From SZAS-79 sp031376265 (GTDB lineage Bacteria > Pseudomonadota > Gammaproteobacteria > Burkholderiales > SG8-39): a stretch of 16,064 nucleotides of DNA. Made by a program: the position numbers and the translations under genes. Below are positions 1-6,003 of this stretch, piece by piece. Where the stretch lies: positions 1 through 16,064 of the forward strand of contig JANMDK010000165.1 in assembly GCA_031376265.1 (NCBI GenBank), written 5' to 3'. Within the stretch, counting starts at the first letter, position 1. The number at the start of each line of letters is the position of its first letter. Below the pieces are notes generated by a model. The model worked only from the letters and a program-made list of their open reading frames with translations, searched no databases and was not told the origin of the DNA.

Positions 1-44
1 AGACCGCCGGCCGGCGCTACCTCGACAAGAGCTGGAGGGAATGA
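1..44 (+). CDS. Possible 3' end of a gene cut by the left window edge
   Basis: The frame starting at base 3 reads TAGRRYLDKSWRE and stops at a TGA at 42-44. It has the look of a genuine protein C-terminus (mixed charged and aromatic residues) and ends 46 bp before the convergent lipoprotein gene. Thirteen codons are too few to name a family. The other frames here do not look better, but this stays a weak call. Confidence 0.35.
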   Translation, partial: TAGRRYLDKSWRE

Positions 45-90
45 CGCGTCGACGAATTACGTCGACATCCGCGCCGGCCGGGCAACGTTC

Positions 91-543
91 TTACGAGCTC
101 ATTGCCTCGCCTACCGGAATCTTGTGGCCCTTGGAATACATGCACTGAACGTAAGCAGTGTCGTAGCGTTGCTGCTTGGTGATCAGTGCGGGATCCGCCG
201 CCGGTGCATTTCCGAAAACCGAGCCGGTCGACAACGTGTCCTCGGTCCGGTCGCGCACGACGGCCCGCGGACGGGCGCTTGCGACCTCGATGCTTCCCAA
301 CCCCATTGCCATGGGCAGAGGGGTGTTGTCCTTGGCGCGCGCCTGGGCGTTGTCGCGGCACGCGATGTCGTCCTTGTTGAATTCCACCATGTTCTTGCCG
401 CCCCCGGGCAGCACGCCCACCGTGGGCCCGCCGTTCGTGGGAATCGTCCCGCAGGCGCTGGCGATCAGCGTGGCCGCAATTGCGCTTACGACAACCTGGA
501 TGGCTTGCGACGAATACCGGATTTTTGCGCTCTGTTTGCTCAT
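91..543 (-). CDS. Small putative lipoprotein with a C-terminal YxQCMYxKGH motif
   Basis: The gene encodes 150 aa. The ATG at 543 is chosen because GGAGG lies 6 bases upstream; a longer GTG reading to 612 has no such site. The N-terminus is a basic stretch, then a hydrophobic segment (about residues 14-30) ending in IASAC with Cys31. The -3 residue is Ala, so the lipobox is weak and cleavage by signal peptidase I remains possible. Near the C-terminus sits RYDTAYVQCMYSKGHKIP, which resembles the tail of short betaproteobacterial envelope lipoproteins that often also carry a glycine zipper; no clear zipper is seen here. Two Cys (residues 62 and about 134) could form a disulfide in the periplasm. 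It lies downstream of the TAXI gene on the same strand with a 78-bp gap, so it may have its own promoter. The function is unknown. Confidence 0.7.
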   Translation of the reverse strand: MSKQSAKIRYSSQAIQVVVSAIAATLIASACGTIPTNGGPTVGVLPGGGKNMVEFNKDDIACRDNAQARAKDNTPLPMAMGLGSIEVASARPRAVVRDRTEDTLSTGSVFGNAPAADPALITKQQRYDTAYVQCMYSKGHKIPVGEAMSS

Positions 544-621
544 TTCGCACCTCCGAACCCCGATGGGCGGATTATTCGCGGATGGGGCAGCCCATTCCGT
601 GCGGTGAGTCACAGACCAGGG

Positions 622-1974
622 CTATGCACCCTTGGTTTCGGCCAGCCGCTCGCGAACCAGCCCGATATGGCCGCGCAACGAATACAGCTCGTCGGTATAA
701 GACAGCGGCACCGCGATGCGCTCCACCTTGGCATCCAGCCGGTTGAGCTCGTCAAGCAGCTCCTCCCTCGGGCGCTTGCCGGCGGAAAGCGAGTCCTCGA
801 TCTGCCGCAGCTGGCGGTACCAGCGGAAGACGCGCGAGCGGATGCGGAAGGTGTACAGCGGCGGCAGCACCCGGCCAAGCGGGATCAGGATCGCGATGAT
901 CGAGATCAGCACCACCCACATGCGCTCGATGAGGTTGGCCAGCCAGAAGGGGAGATACCTCTGCAGCAGCGGCGGGCCGGTCTTGAAGAAGCGCTCGGCC
1001 TCGGGCGCGAGCGGAAACTCGATGTCCTCCTTGGTGGGGAACTGCCCCGTGCGGGCGAACCAGCCGGCCTCGGCGTGGATCTCGTGCGCCGCCTGAACGA
1101 AAAGCTGCATGAGCGCCGGATGCGTGCCTTCCCGCGCCACCAGCATCGAGGTCGGCGCGACAAGGCGGATGTCGCGCGAGGGCACGTCGTGCGAAAGATC
1201 GGCCACGCCGCGCGGCAGCAGCACCGTGTTGAGGTAGCCGAACTTGCGCGTGTACGCCTCGGCCTGCGTGAACTCGAAAAGCTCGATGCCCGGCGTGCGC
1301 AGCAGCATCTGCAATATGGGCGATTCCGGCGCCGAGACGAGCACCATCGCCTCGATTTCCTTGTTGAAGAGCGCGATCGCCGCGTGGGTCGGATCGAGCC
1401 GCGAGAGTTTGACGTCCTCGCGCTCGAGGTCATTGGCGCGCAGAAGCTTGACGAACAGGGCGGTCGATCCGGCGCCGCGGCCGCCGGCGTTGATGCGCCA
1501 TCCACGGACCTGGTCGAGGCGCTCGAGCTTCTTGCCGGGCAGCTTGGCCGCGGCCTCGGCGCGGTAGAAGATCCAGACCGGCTCGAAGAACAGGCTGCCG
1601 AGCGCGACCAGCGGCAGGCCTACACCTTTCTCCTCCTCCACCCGGATCGCCTCGCTCGAGCCGCCGCGCACGAAGCCGAAGTCGACTTGTTCCTGGGCGT
1701 CGCGCAGCAGGCGCCGGGGGGCCGACGAGCCGTCCGTCGGCTTGAGGATGACTTCGATGTCGTGCTTCTTGAGCGCCGCCACGTAGCGCGCGCCGAACTC
1801 GGCGTAATCGCTCTGCTCGGGCCCGGTGGCGACCACGACCTTGCGGGGGGGATTGGGGTGCAGCAGGAAATAGGCGCCGACCAGCAGCGCCAGCGCAATC
1901 AGCACGAACGGGCCGACCGTGGCCGCGAGGTCGCGCGCCGAGAGGAGCTTTTCGCGAAGCTTGACGCGTGTCAT
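622..1974 (-). CDS. Membrane-anchored TAXI-family TRAP transporter solute-binding protein
   Basis: The 450-aa protein has an N-terminal transmembrane anchor (about residues 19-38). A periplasmic TAXI-type binding fold follows, from VVVATGPEQSDYAEFG (47-62) to about 335. A second transmembrane segment (about 350-371) and a charged cytoplasmic tail (about 380-450) with coiled-coil character complete it. Typical TAXI proteins are about 320 aa with a cleavable signal peptide; this two-anchor form with a C-terminal cytoplasmic extension is a known betaproteobacterial variant, as I recall it. TAXI proteins bind small carboxylates such as glutamate or 2-oxoglutarate for TRAP transporters, but no TRAP membrane subunit is present. 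The gene starts 15 bp after the Bug gene, with GGAAGG just upstream of the ATG, so the two are probably co-transcribed. The tail suggests signalling or tethering rather than simple uptake; that is inference. Confidence 0.88.
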   Translation of the reverse strand: MTRVKLREKLLSARDLAATVGPFVLIALALLVGAYFLLHPNPPRKVVVATGPEQSDYAEFGARYVAALKKHDIEVILKPTDGSSAPRRLLRDAQEQVDFGFVRGGSSEAIRVEEEKGVGLPLVALGSLFFEPVWIFYRAEAAAKLPGKKLERLDQVRGWRINAGGRGAGSTALFVKLLRANDLEREDVKLSRLDPTHAAIALFNKEIEAMVLVSAPESPILQMLLRTPGIELFEFTQAEAYTRKFGYLNTVLLPRGVADLSHDVPSRDIRLVAPTSMLVAREGTHPALMQLFVQAAHEIHAEAGWFARTGQFPTKEDIEFPLAPEAERFFKTGPPLLQRYLPFWLANLIERMWVVLISIIAILIPLGRVLPPLYTFRIRSRVFRWYRQLRQIEDSLSAGKRPREELLDELNRLDAKVERIAVPLSYTDELYSLRGHIGLVRERLAETKGA

Positions 1975-1989
1975 GGCCCTTCCATTTCG

Positions 1990-2952
1990 TTACTCGATCT
2001 TGATGCCGCGCGCCTTGACGACCCGGGCCCAGCGGTCGCTTTCGGCGCGGATGAAGGCGGTAAACGTTTCGGAAGAGCCGCCAACCGGGGTCATGCCGCG
2101 GTCGCTGAGCTTCTCCTTCACGTCGGGCATCGCCAGCGCCGCGTTGAACTCGGCATTGAGCCTGGCGACGACGTCCCTGGGCGTGCTCGCGCGGACGATC
2201 AGTCCGAACCAGGTGGCCGTCACCGCATCCGGGAAACCCTGCTCGGCAAAGGTCGGCACTTCGGGCAGGACAGGCACGCGCTGCGCGCTCGAGATGCCGA
2301 TGCTGCGCACGCGCCCGCCGCGGATCTGGCCCAATGCGCCCGGCAGGGAGTTGACGCTCGCCACGATGCGCCCGCCCATGAGCTCGGTCATCGCCGGCGC
2401 ATCGCCCTTGTACGGGATGTGCGTGAACGTGGCGCCCGCGAGCGTGCCGAGCAGCTCCACCGTGAGATGCGAGCTCGTGGCCGCGCCCGGCGAGCCGAAC
2501 ATCGCCTCGCCCGGCTTCGCTTTGGCAAAAGCCGCGAAGTCGGCGAAGTTCCTGATCGGCGAATCGGATTTCACCGTGAGGATCACGGGAATGTTTACCA
2601 GGTGGATGAGCCCGATGAACTCCTTGAACGTGTCGTACGGCAGCGACGCGAACACCGCCGGGTTGGTCGCGTGGGGCAGGGCGACCAGCACTGTGTTGTA
2701 GCCGTCGGCCGGCTGGCGCAGGAGGTATTCGGTTGCGACGCGCTCGTTGGCGCCCGGCTTGGGGTCGACGAGCACAGGCTGGCCGATGCGCGCCGAAACT
2801 TTTTCGCCGAGCATGCGGGCGAGGAAATCGGTCGGGCCGCCGGCGGCATACGACAGCACGACGGTGACCGGCTTCGAGGGGAACTGGGCGGAGGCTGCGC
2901 CGGGGAGCGCGATCGCGAGGGTAGCGAGGGCCGCGGCGATTGTTCTTGTCAT
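1990..2952 (-). CDS. Bug-family TTT substrate-binding protein
   Basis: The 320-aa protein has a clear signal peptide (residues 1-22, cleavage after ASA before QFPSKPV). The mature start has the Bug signature of a basic KPV strand followed by AAGGPTDFLARMLGEKV. Later Bug hallmarks include PGANERVATEYLLRQPADGY, THIPYKGDAPAMTELMGG (typical YKG..PA..DL.GG) and PEVPTFAEQGFP. AAGGAG lies 7 bases before the ATG. Bug proteins are periplasmic receptors that close around carboxylated solutes using backbone amides, and they are heavily expanded in Burkholderiales, mostly without adjacent tctAB membrane genes, as here. It follows pobA on the same strand, with tandem repeats between them, so an aromatic carboxylate such as 4-hydroxybenzoate is a reasonable ligand guess, but nothing in the sequence proves it. 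Confidence 0.93.
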   Translation of the reverse strand: MTRTIAAALATLAIALPGAASAQFPSKPVTVVLSYAAGGPTDFLARMLGEKVSARIGQPVLVDPKPGANERVATEYLLRQPADGYNTVLVALPHATNPAVFASLPYDTFKEFIGLIHLVNIPVILTVKSDSPIRNFADFAAFAKAKPGEAMFGSPGAATSSHLTVELLGTLAGATFTHIPYKGDAPAMTELMGGRIVASVNSLPGALGQIRGGRVRSIGISSAQRVPVLPEVPTFAEQGFPDAVTATWFGLIVRASTPRDVVARLNAEFNAALAMPDVKEKLSDRGMTPVGGSSETFTAFIRAESDRWARVVKARGIKIE

Positions 2953-3000
2953 TCGGATCTCCTTGGACGCCGGCTCATGGGAAAGCTTCGGCCGGGTTGG

Positions 3001-3022
3001 ATGCGATCATACCGAATCGCAT
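3001..3022. promoter_or_regulatory. 7-bp inverted repeat upstream of the Bug gene
   Basis: ATGCGAT at 3001-3007 and ATCGCAT at 3016-3022 are perfect inverted copies separated by 8 bp. The site lies 49 bp upstream of the Bug start codon, a sensible place for a dimeric regulator operator. The arms are short and the right arm runs into the 14-bp tandem repeat, so a chance match is possible. Confidence 0.3.
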
Positions 3023-3074
3023 GTAAGCGATCGGATGTAAGTCAGCGGATGTAAGTCAGCGAATGTAAGTCAGC
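3019..3074. repeat. Four tandem copies of a 14-bp unit
   Basis: The unit GGATGTAAGTCAGC occurs exactly at 3033-3046 and 3047-3060. It recurs with one mismatch at 3061-3074 and in a degenerate form at 3019-3032 (GCATGTAAGCGATC). The array fills most of the 123-bp space between pobA and the Bug gene and ends one base before the pobA stop codon. It may be replication slippage, or a repeated protein-binding site in the Bug leader. Confidence 0.85.
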
Positions 3075-3075
3075 G

Positions 3076-4260
3076 TCAGTACGGCAGCCCGACGTAGTTC
3101 TCCGCCATCGCGGTCTGCGCCGCGCGTGAGCCCGCGAGGTAGCCGAGCTCCGCCTGCTGGATCTTCTGGCCGAAGGGGCCGTCGTCCGGCAGCCGGTGCA
3201 GCAGCATCGTCATCCACCACGAGAAGCGCTCGGCCTTCCACACGCGCACCAGCGCGCGCGCCGAGTACGCCTTGATCTCGCTTTCGCTGCCGCGATAGTG
3301 CGCGATCAATGCTTCCGACAAGTAGTGCACGTCGCTTGCCGCGAGGTTGAGGCCCTTCGCGCCGGTGGGCGGGACGATATGCGCCGCGTCCCCCGCGAGG
3401 AAAAGCCGGCCGAAGCGCATCGGCTCGGCAACGAAGCTGCGCAGCGGGGCGATGCTCTTCTCGATCGAGGGCCCGGTAACCAGGTCGCGCACCGCCTGCG
3501 CATCGAGCCTGCGGCGCAGCTCGTCCCAAAAGCGGTCGTCCGGCCATTCCTCGACGCGCTCGGCCAGCGAGCACTGCAGGTAATAGCGGCTGCGGGTCGG
3601 GCTGCGCATGCTGCAAAGGGCGAAGCCGCGATCGTGGCAGACGTAGATGAGCTCCTCGGAAACCGGCTTGGTGTCCGAGAGCACGCCAAGCCAGCCAAAC
3701 GGGTAGACACGCTCGAAAGTCTGCAGCGCCGAGGGAGGCACGCTTTGCCGGCAGACGCCGTGGAAGCCGTCGCAGCCCGCAAGAAAATCGCATTCGACTT
3801 CGTGCATTGCACCGTCCTTGCGGAAGCGCACCCGCGGCCGGGAGCCGGGCCCGATGTCAGTGTCGAAATCGTGGACGCTGACGTTTTCCGCTTCGTAGAC
3901 GGTCTTTGCGCCTGCCGCCTCGCGCGCATCCATGAGGTCGCGCGTGACTTCGGTCTGGCCGTAGACCACGACGTTGCGGCCGGTCAGGCCCTTTAGGTCG
4001 ACGCGCAGCCTGCCGGCGCCAAAACCCAGTTCCACGCCATCGTGCACCAGGCCTTCCGCATGCAACCGCTTGCTGACGCCCAGCCGATCCAGCATCTCCA
4101 CCGTGCCCTGCTCGAGCACGCCGGCACGGATGCGCTCGAGCACATAGTCCTGGCTGCGCTGCTCGACGATCAGCGCATCGATGCCGGCCTTGTGCAGCAG
4201 CTGGCCGAGCAGCAGTCCCGCCGGCCCCGAGCCGATGATCGCAACCTGGACGCGCGCCAT
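3076..4260 (-). CDS. pobA: 4-hydroxybenzoate 3-monooxygenase (p-hydroxybenzoate hydroxylase)
   Basis: This FAD enzyme hydroxylates 4-hydroxybenzoate to protocatechuate with NADPH and O2 in the cytosol. The 394 aa equal the usual family length, and the match to Pseudomonas PobA is close throughout. The dinucleotide site is GSGPAG (10-15), followed by RIRAGVLEQG (43-52) and YGQTEVTRDLMDARE (100-114). The second FAD motif is GDAAHIVPPTGAKGLN (290-305). Residues matching the classic active site (Pseudomonas Tyr201, Ser212, Arg214, Arg220, Pro293, Tyr385) are present as Tyr206, Ser217, Arg219, Arg225, Pro298 and Tyr389, so it should be active. It ends at GLPY, lacking the short acidic tail of the Pseudomonas enzyme. 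It follows the SDR gene by 39 bp on the same strand. No ribosome-binding site precedes the ATG; a repeat-like sequence sits there instead. No PobR-type regulator is in the window. Confidence 0.97.
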   Translation of the reverse strand: MARVQVAIIGSGPAGLLLGQLLHKAGIDALIVEQRSQDYVLERIRAGVLEQGTVEMLDRLGVSKRLHAEGLVHDGVELGFGAGRLRVDLKGLTGRNVVVYGQTEVTRDLMDAREAAGAKTVYEAENVSVHDFDTDIGPGSRPRVRFRKDGAMHEVECDFLAGCDGFHGVCRQSVPPSALQTFERVYPFGWLGVLSDTKPVSEELIYVCHDRGFALCSMRSPTRSRYYLQCSLAERVEEWPDDRFWDELRRRLDAQAVRDLVTGPSIEKSIAPLRSFVAEPMRFGRLFLAGDAAHIVPPTGAKGLNLAASDVHYLSEALIAHYRGSESEIKAYSARALVRVWKAERFSWWMTMLLHRLPDDGPFGQKIQQAELGYLAGSRAAQTAMAENYVGLPY

Positions 4261-4284
4261 TTAAATGGGGTCAGAGTCGATTTA
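4261..4284. repeat. REP-like GGGGTCAGAGTCGA element abutting the pobA start
   Basis: The stretch contains GGGGTCAGAGTCGA, flanked by inverted TAAAT (4262-4266) and ATTTA (4280-4284). From memory, this string is a frequent intergenic repeat in beta- and other proteobacterial genomes. It occupies the bases directly before the pobA ATG, where a ribosome-binding site would be expected. Only one copy is in the window, so repetitive status rests on recall, not on this sequence. Confidence 0.45.
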
Positions 4285-4299
4285 TGAAGCGTCGATCCA

Positions 4300-5049
4300 T
4301 CAGGCGAGCAGCTGGCCGCCGTCGACCACGATGGTCTGTCCGGTGATCCAGCTCGCCGCGTCCGAGGCAAGGAAAAGCGCGACATTGGCTATCTCCTCCG
4401 GCGTGCCGAGACGGCCGAACTTGAGCGTTGAAAGGATCGCGTTATAGAGCTTGGGCTGCTCGGTCTTGCGTTTTTCCCAAGAGCCGCCCGGAAATTCGAC
4501 CGAACCCGGCGCGATGCAATTGACCCTGATGTGCTTTGGCGCGCCCTGTGCGGCTTGCGTCGTCGTGTATTGGATCACCGCGGCCTTGAGCGCGGCATAG
4601 GGCGGCGTACGCGCGCTCGGGGCAAAGCCGGAAATCGAAGAGATGTTGATGATGTTGCCCTTCGAATCTTCGAGGAAGGGCATCGCCGCATACGACGCGC
4701 GCACCGTCGCCATGAGGTCGACATTGATGCTCGCGGCCCAGCCCGCCTCGTCGTCGCTCGAGCCGAAACCCGAGGCGTTATTGACCAGCACGTCGACGCC
4801 GCCGAGCGCCTCGGCCGCGGACTTCACGTAGGCGGTCACCGCGGAACCGTCGCCCAGATCGCACGTGGCGGTATGCACCTTGTGCCCGAAGCGCTTGAGC
4901 TCCGCCTCCGTTGCGCGTAGCGATTCCGCGCCGCGCGCGCAGATCGAGACATTCGCGCCGGCCTCGGCAAAGGCGAGCGCGATCGAGCGGCCGATGCCGC
5001 GAGATCCGCCGGCGATGAGTGCGTTCTTTCCCTGCAGTTCAATCTTCAA
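4300..5049 (-). CDS. Short-chain dehydrogenase/reductase (SDR), classical type
   Basis: The 249-aa protein is a standard-length classical SDR. The TTG at 5049 is chosen because GGAG lies at good spacing upstream and the resulting N-terminus, MKIELQGKNALIAGGSRGIG, matches the family; a reading extended to 5139 adds an Arg-rich tail with no ribosome-binding site. The NAD(P) loop is GGSRGIG (14-20), NNAS is at 90-93, the catalytic Ser is in INISSIS (134-140), and Tyr151 and Lys155 form YxxxK. PG..E (171-175) and the C-terminal ITGQTIVVDGG are typical. The cofactor loop has SR after GG, which often goes with NADP(H). The substrate cannot be read from sequence. Its position just upstream of pobA suggests co-transcription and perhaps a role in handling an aromatic or alicyclic precursor. 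Confidence 0.93.
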   Translation of the reverse strand: MKIELQGKNALIAGGSRGIGRSIALAFAEAGANVSICARGAESLRATEAELKRFGHKVHTATCDLGDGSAVTAYVKSAAEALGGVDVLVNNASGFGSSDDEAGWAASINVDLMATVRASYAAMPFLEDSKGNIINISSISGFAPSARTPPYAALKAAVIQYTTTQAAQGAPKHIRVNCIAPGSVEFPGGSWEKRKTEQPKLYNAILSTLKFGRLGTPEEIANVALFLASDAASWITGQTIVVDGGQLLA

Positions 5050-5095
5050 GGCTTTCTCCGATTGCGATTCAAGGATTGCGCATCTTAGCCGCCGG

Positions 5096-5818
5096 CTATG
5101 GCTTCGCGTCCGCAATTTTCGCCCAATCCCCCGGCGCAATCCGCGCCACGATGCGGTTGAAATTTCCCGGCTCGAGCACCACGGCCCAGCCTTCCTGCAC
5201 CGTGAGCCGCGTTGCCTCCCAGAAAATGCCCTGGTGGGCGAACAGCATGATGTTCTGCCCGGCGGGCGGCCGCTCCGAGAGCAGGGCGCGCACGCCGTCG
5301 ATGCGCTCGGGCTGCTTGACGACCGGGCCGTCCGACGTCAGCGCCTCGGAGTAGGCGATCGAATCGGAAAACGCTCGCGCGGTCTGGATCACGCGGCAGT
5401 AACGGCTCGAAAGGTATTTGGCCACCGGAGGCCGCATGCGGCGGAACTGCTCGCCGGCGGCGCGCGATTCGGCGATGCCCTCGTCGCTCAGGTTGCGCTG
5501 CGTGGCGCAATCGGCAAGGGAAAACTTGCCGGCCTTGCGCGTGGCGGACTCGAGTTCGAGCTCGCTGCGTTTCGTGAGGCCGTGGCGCATGTAGATCACA
5601 TAACCGCCGGAGCGCAGCGCGCGGGCAATGTCCGCTGGCGCGCTTAGCTCCGGCGTCGGTTCGCTTGCGGCCGGCGGCGCGAAATTACGCTCCGGGTTGA
5701 CGCCGTCGGCGCCACCGCGGCTGCCGCAGCCAGCCAGGACAAGGATTGCCAATAAAGGCAAGACAACTGACGTTTTGACCGCACCGGTGTTCATTCTTCG
5801 ATATTCAAAGTTTGACAT
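5096..5818 (-). CDS. Histidine phosphatase superfamily lipoprotein
   Basis: The 240-aa protein begins with a lipoprotein signal peptide ending in the consensus lipobox LAGC (28-31). A linker rich in Pro, Glu and Ser leads to the phosphatase domain. The nucleophile motif is MRHG (77-80, His79), the conserved Arg region is SSRYCRVIQTA (137-147), and the second catalytic His is in FAHQG (His195). The domain is short, like the SixA/phosphoglycerate-mutase branch. GGAG stands 5 bases before the ATG at 5818; an in-frame ATG at 5794 would also keep the signal peptide. The protein should act in the periplasm, anchored to a membrane, on an unknown phosphoester. The stop lies 46 bp before the SDR start on the same strand, so they may share a transcript. 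Its first codons overlap the end of the rhodanese remnant. Confidence 0.9.
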   Translation of the reverse strand: MSNFEYRRMNTGAVKTSVVLPLLAILVLAGCGSRGGADGVNPERNFAPPAASEPTPELSAPADIARALRSGGYVIYMRHGLTKRSELELESATRKAGKFSLADCATQRNLSDEGIAESRAAGEQFRRMRPPVAKYLSSRYCRVIQTARAFSDSIAYSEALTSDGPVVKQPERIDGVRALLSERPPAGQNIMLFAHQGIFWEATRLTVQEGWAVVLEPGNFNRIVARIAPGDWAKIADAKP

Positions 5819-5972
5819 TCTGACTCCATTCTGCCGCTGTCACCTGGTCAAGCGCATAGCCCGCGGCCACCCACGCATCGAGGCCGCCATGCAATGGGCG
5901 CACCCGGCTGAACCCCCGGTCGACGTTGGCGAGCCCGCACTGGGCAATGAGCAGGGTGATTTCTTGGATCAT
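5805..5972 (-). pseudogene. Remnant of a rhodanese-domain protein (C-terminal part only)
   Basis: Reading the minus strand from 5972 gives a 55-residue frame containing EITLLIAQC, then GFSRVRPLHGGLDAWVAAGY. The latter is the conserved end of a rhodanese domain (GF..VRPL.GGLDAW..AGY). The expected preceding active-site loop with the CxNE..S cysteine is missing, and the region upstream is the start of the cyclase gene on the other strand. It looks like a decayed or truncated rhodanese gene whose front part was lost when the cyclase region was joined. No ribosome-binding site precedes the ATG at 5970-5972. A short expressed fragment cannot be excluded. Confidence 0.5.
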
Positions 5973-6003
5973 TTGCTGCTGGTCGCGCGAGAGGTTAGCC
6001 TCA

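Noticed and set aside
7..81. 11-bp inverted repeat (7-17 and 71-81) with GTCGAC copies between, a possible terminator
   Set aside because: The arms are simple GGCC-rich sequence, the loop is over 50 bp, and there is no U-run on either side; chance is likely in GC-rich DNA.
124..3054. A 976-codon open frame on the plus strand opposite the TAXI and Bug genes
   Set aside because: It is Arg-, Ala- and His-rich with no recognisable domain and lies antisense to two well-supported genes and a lipoprotein gene; typical of shadow frames in GC-rich DNA.
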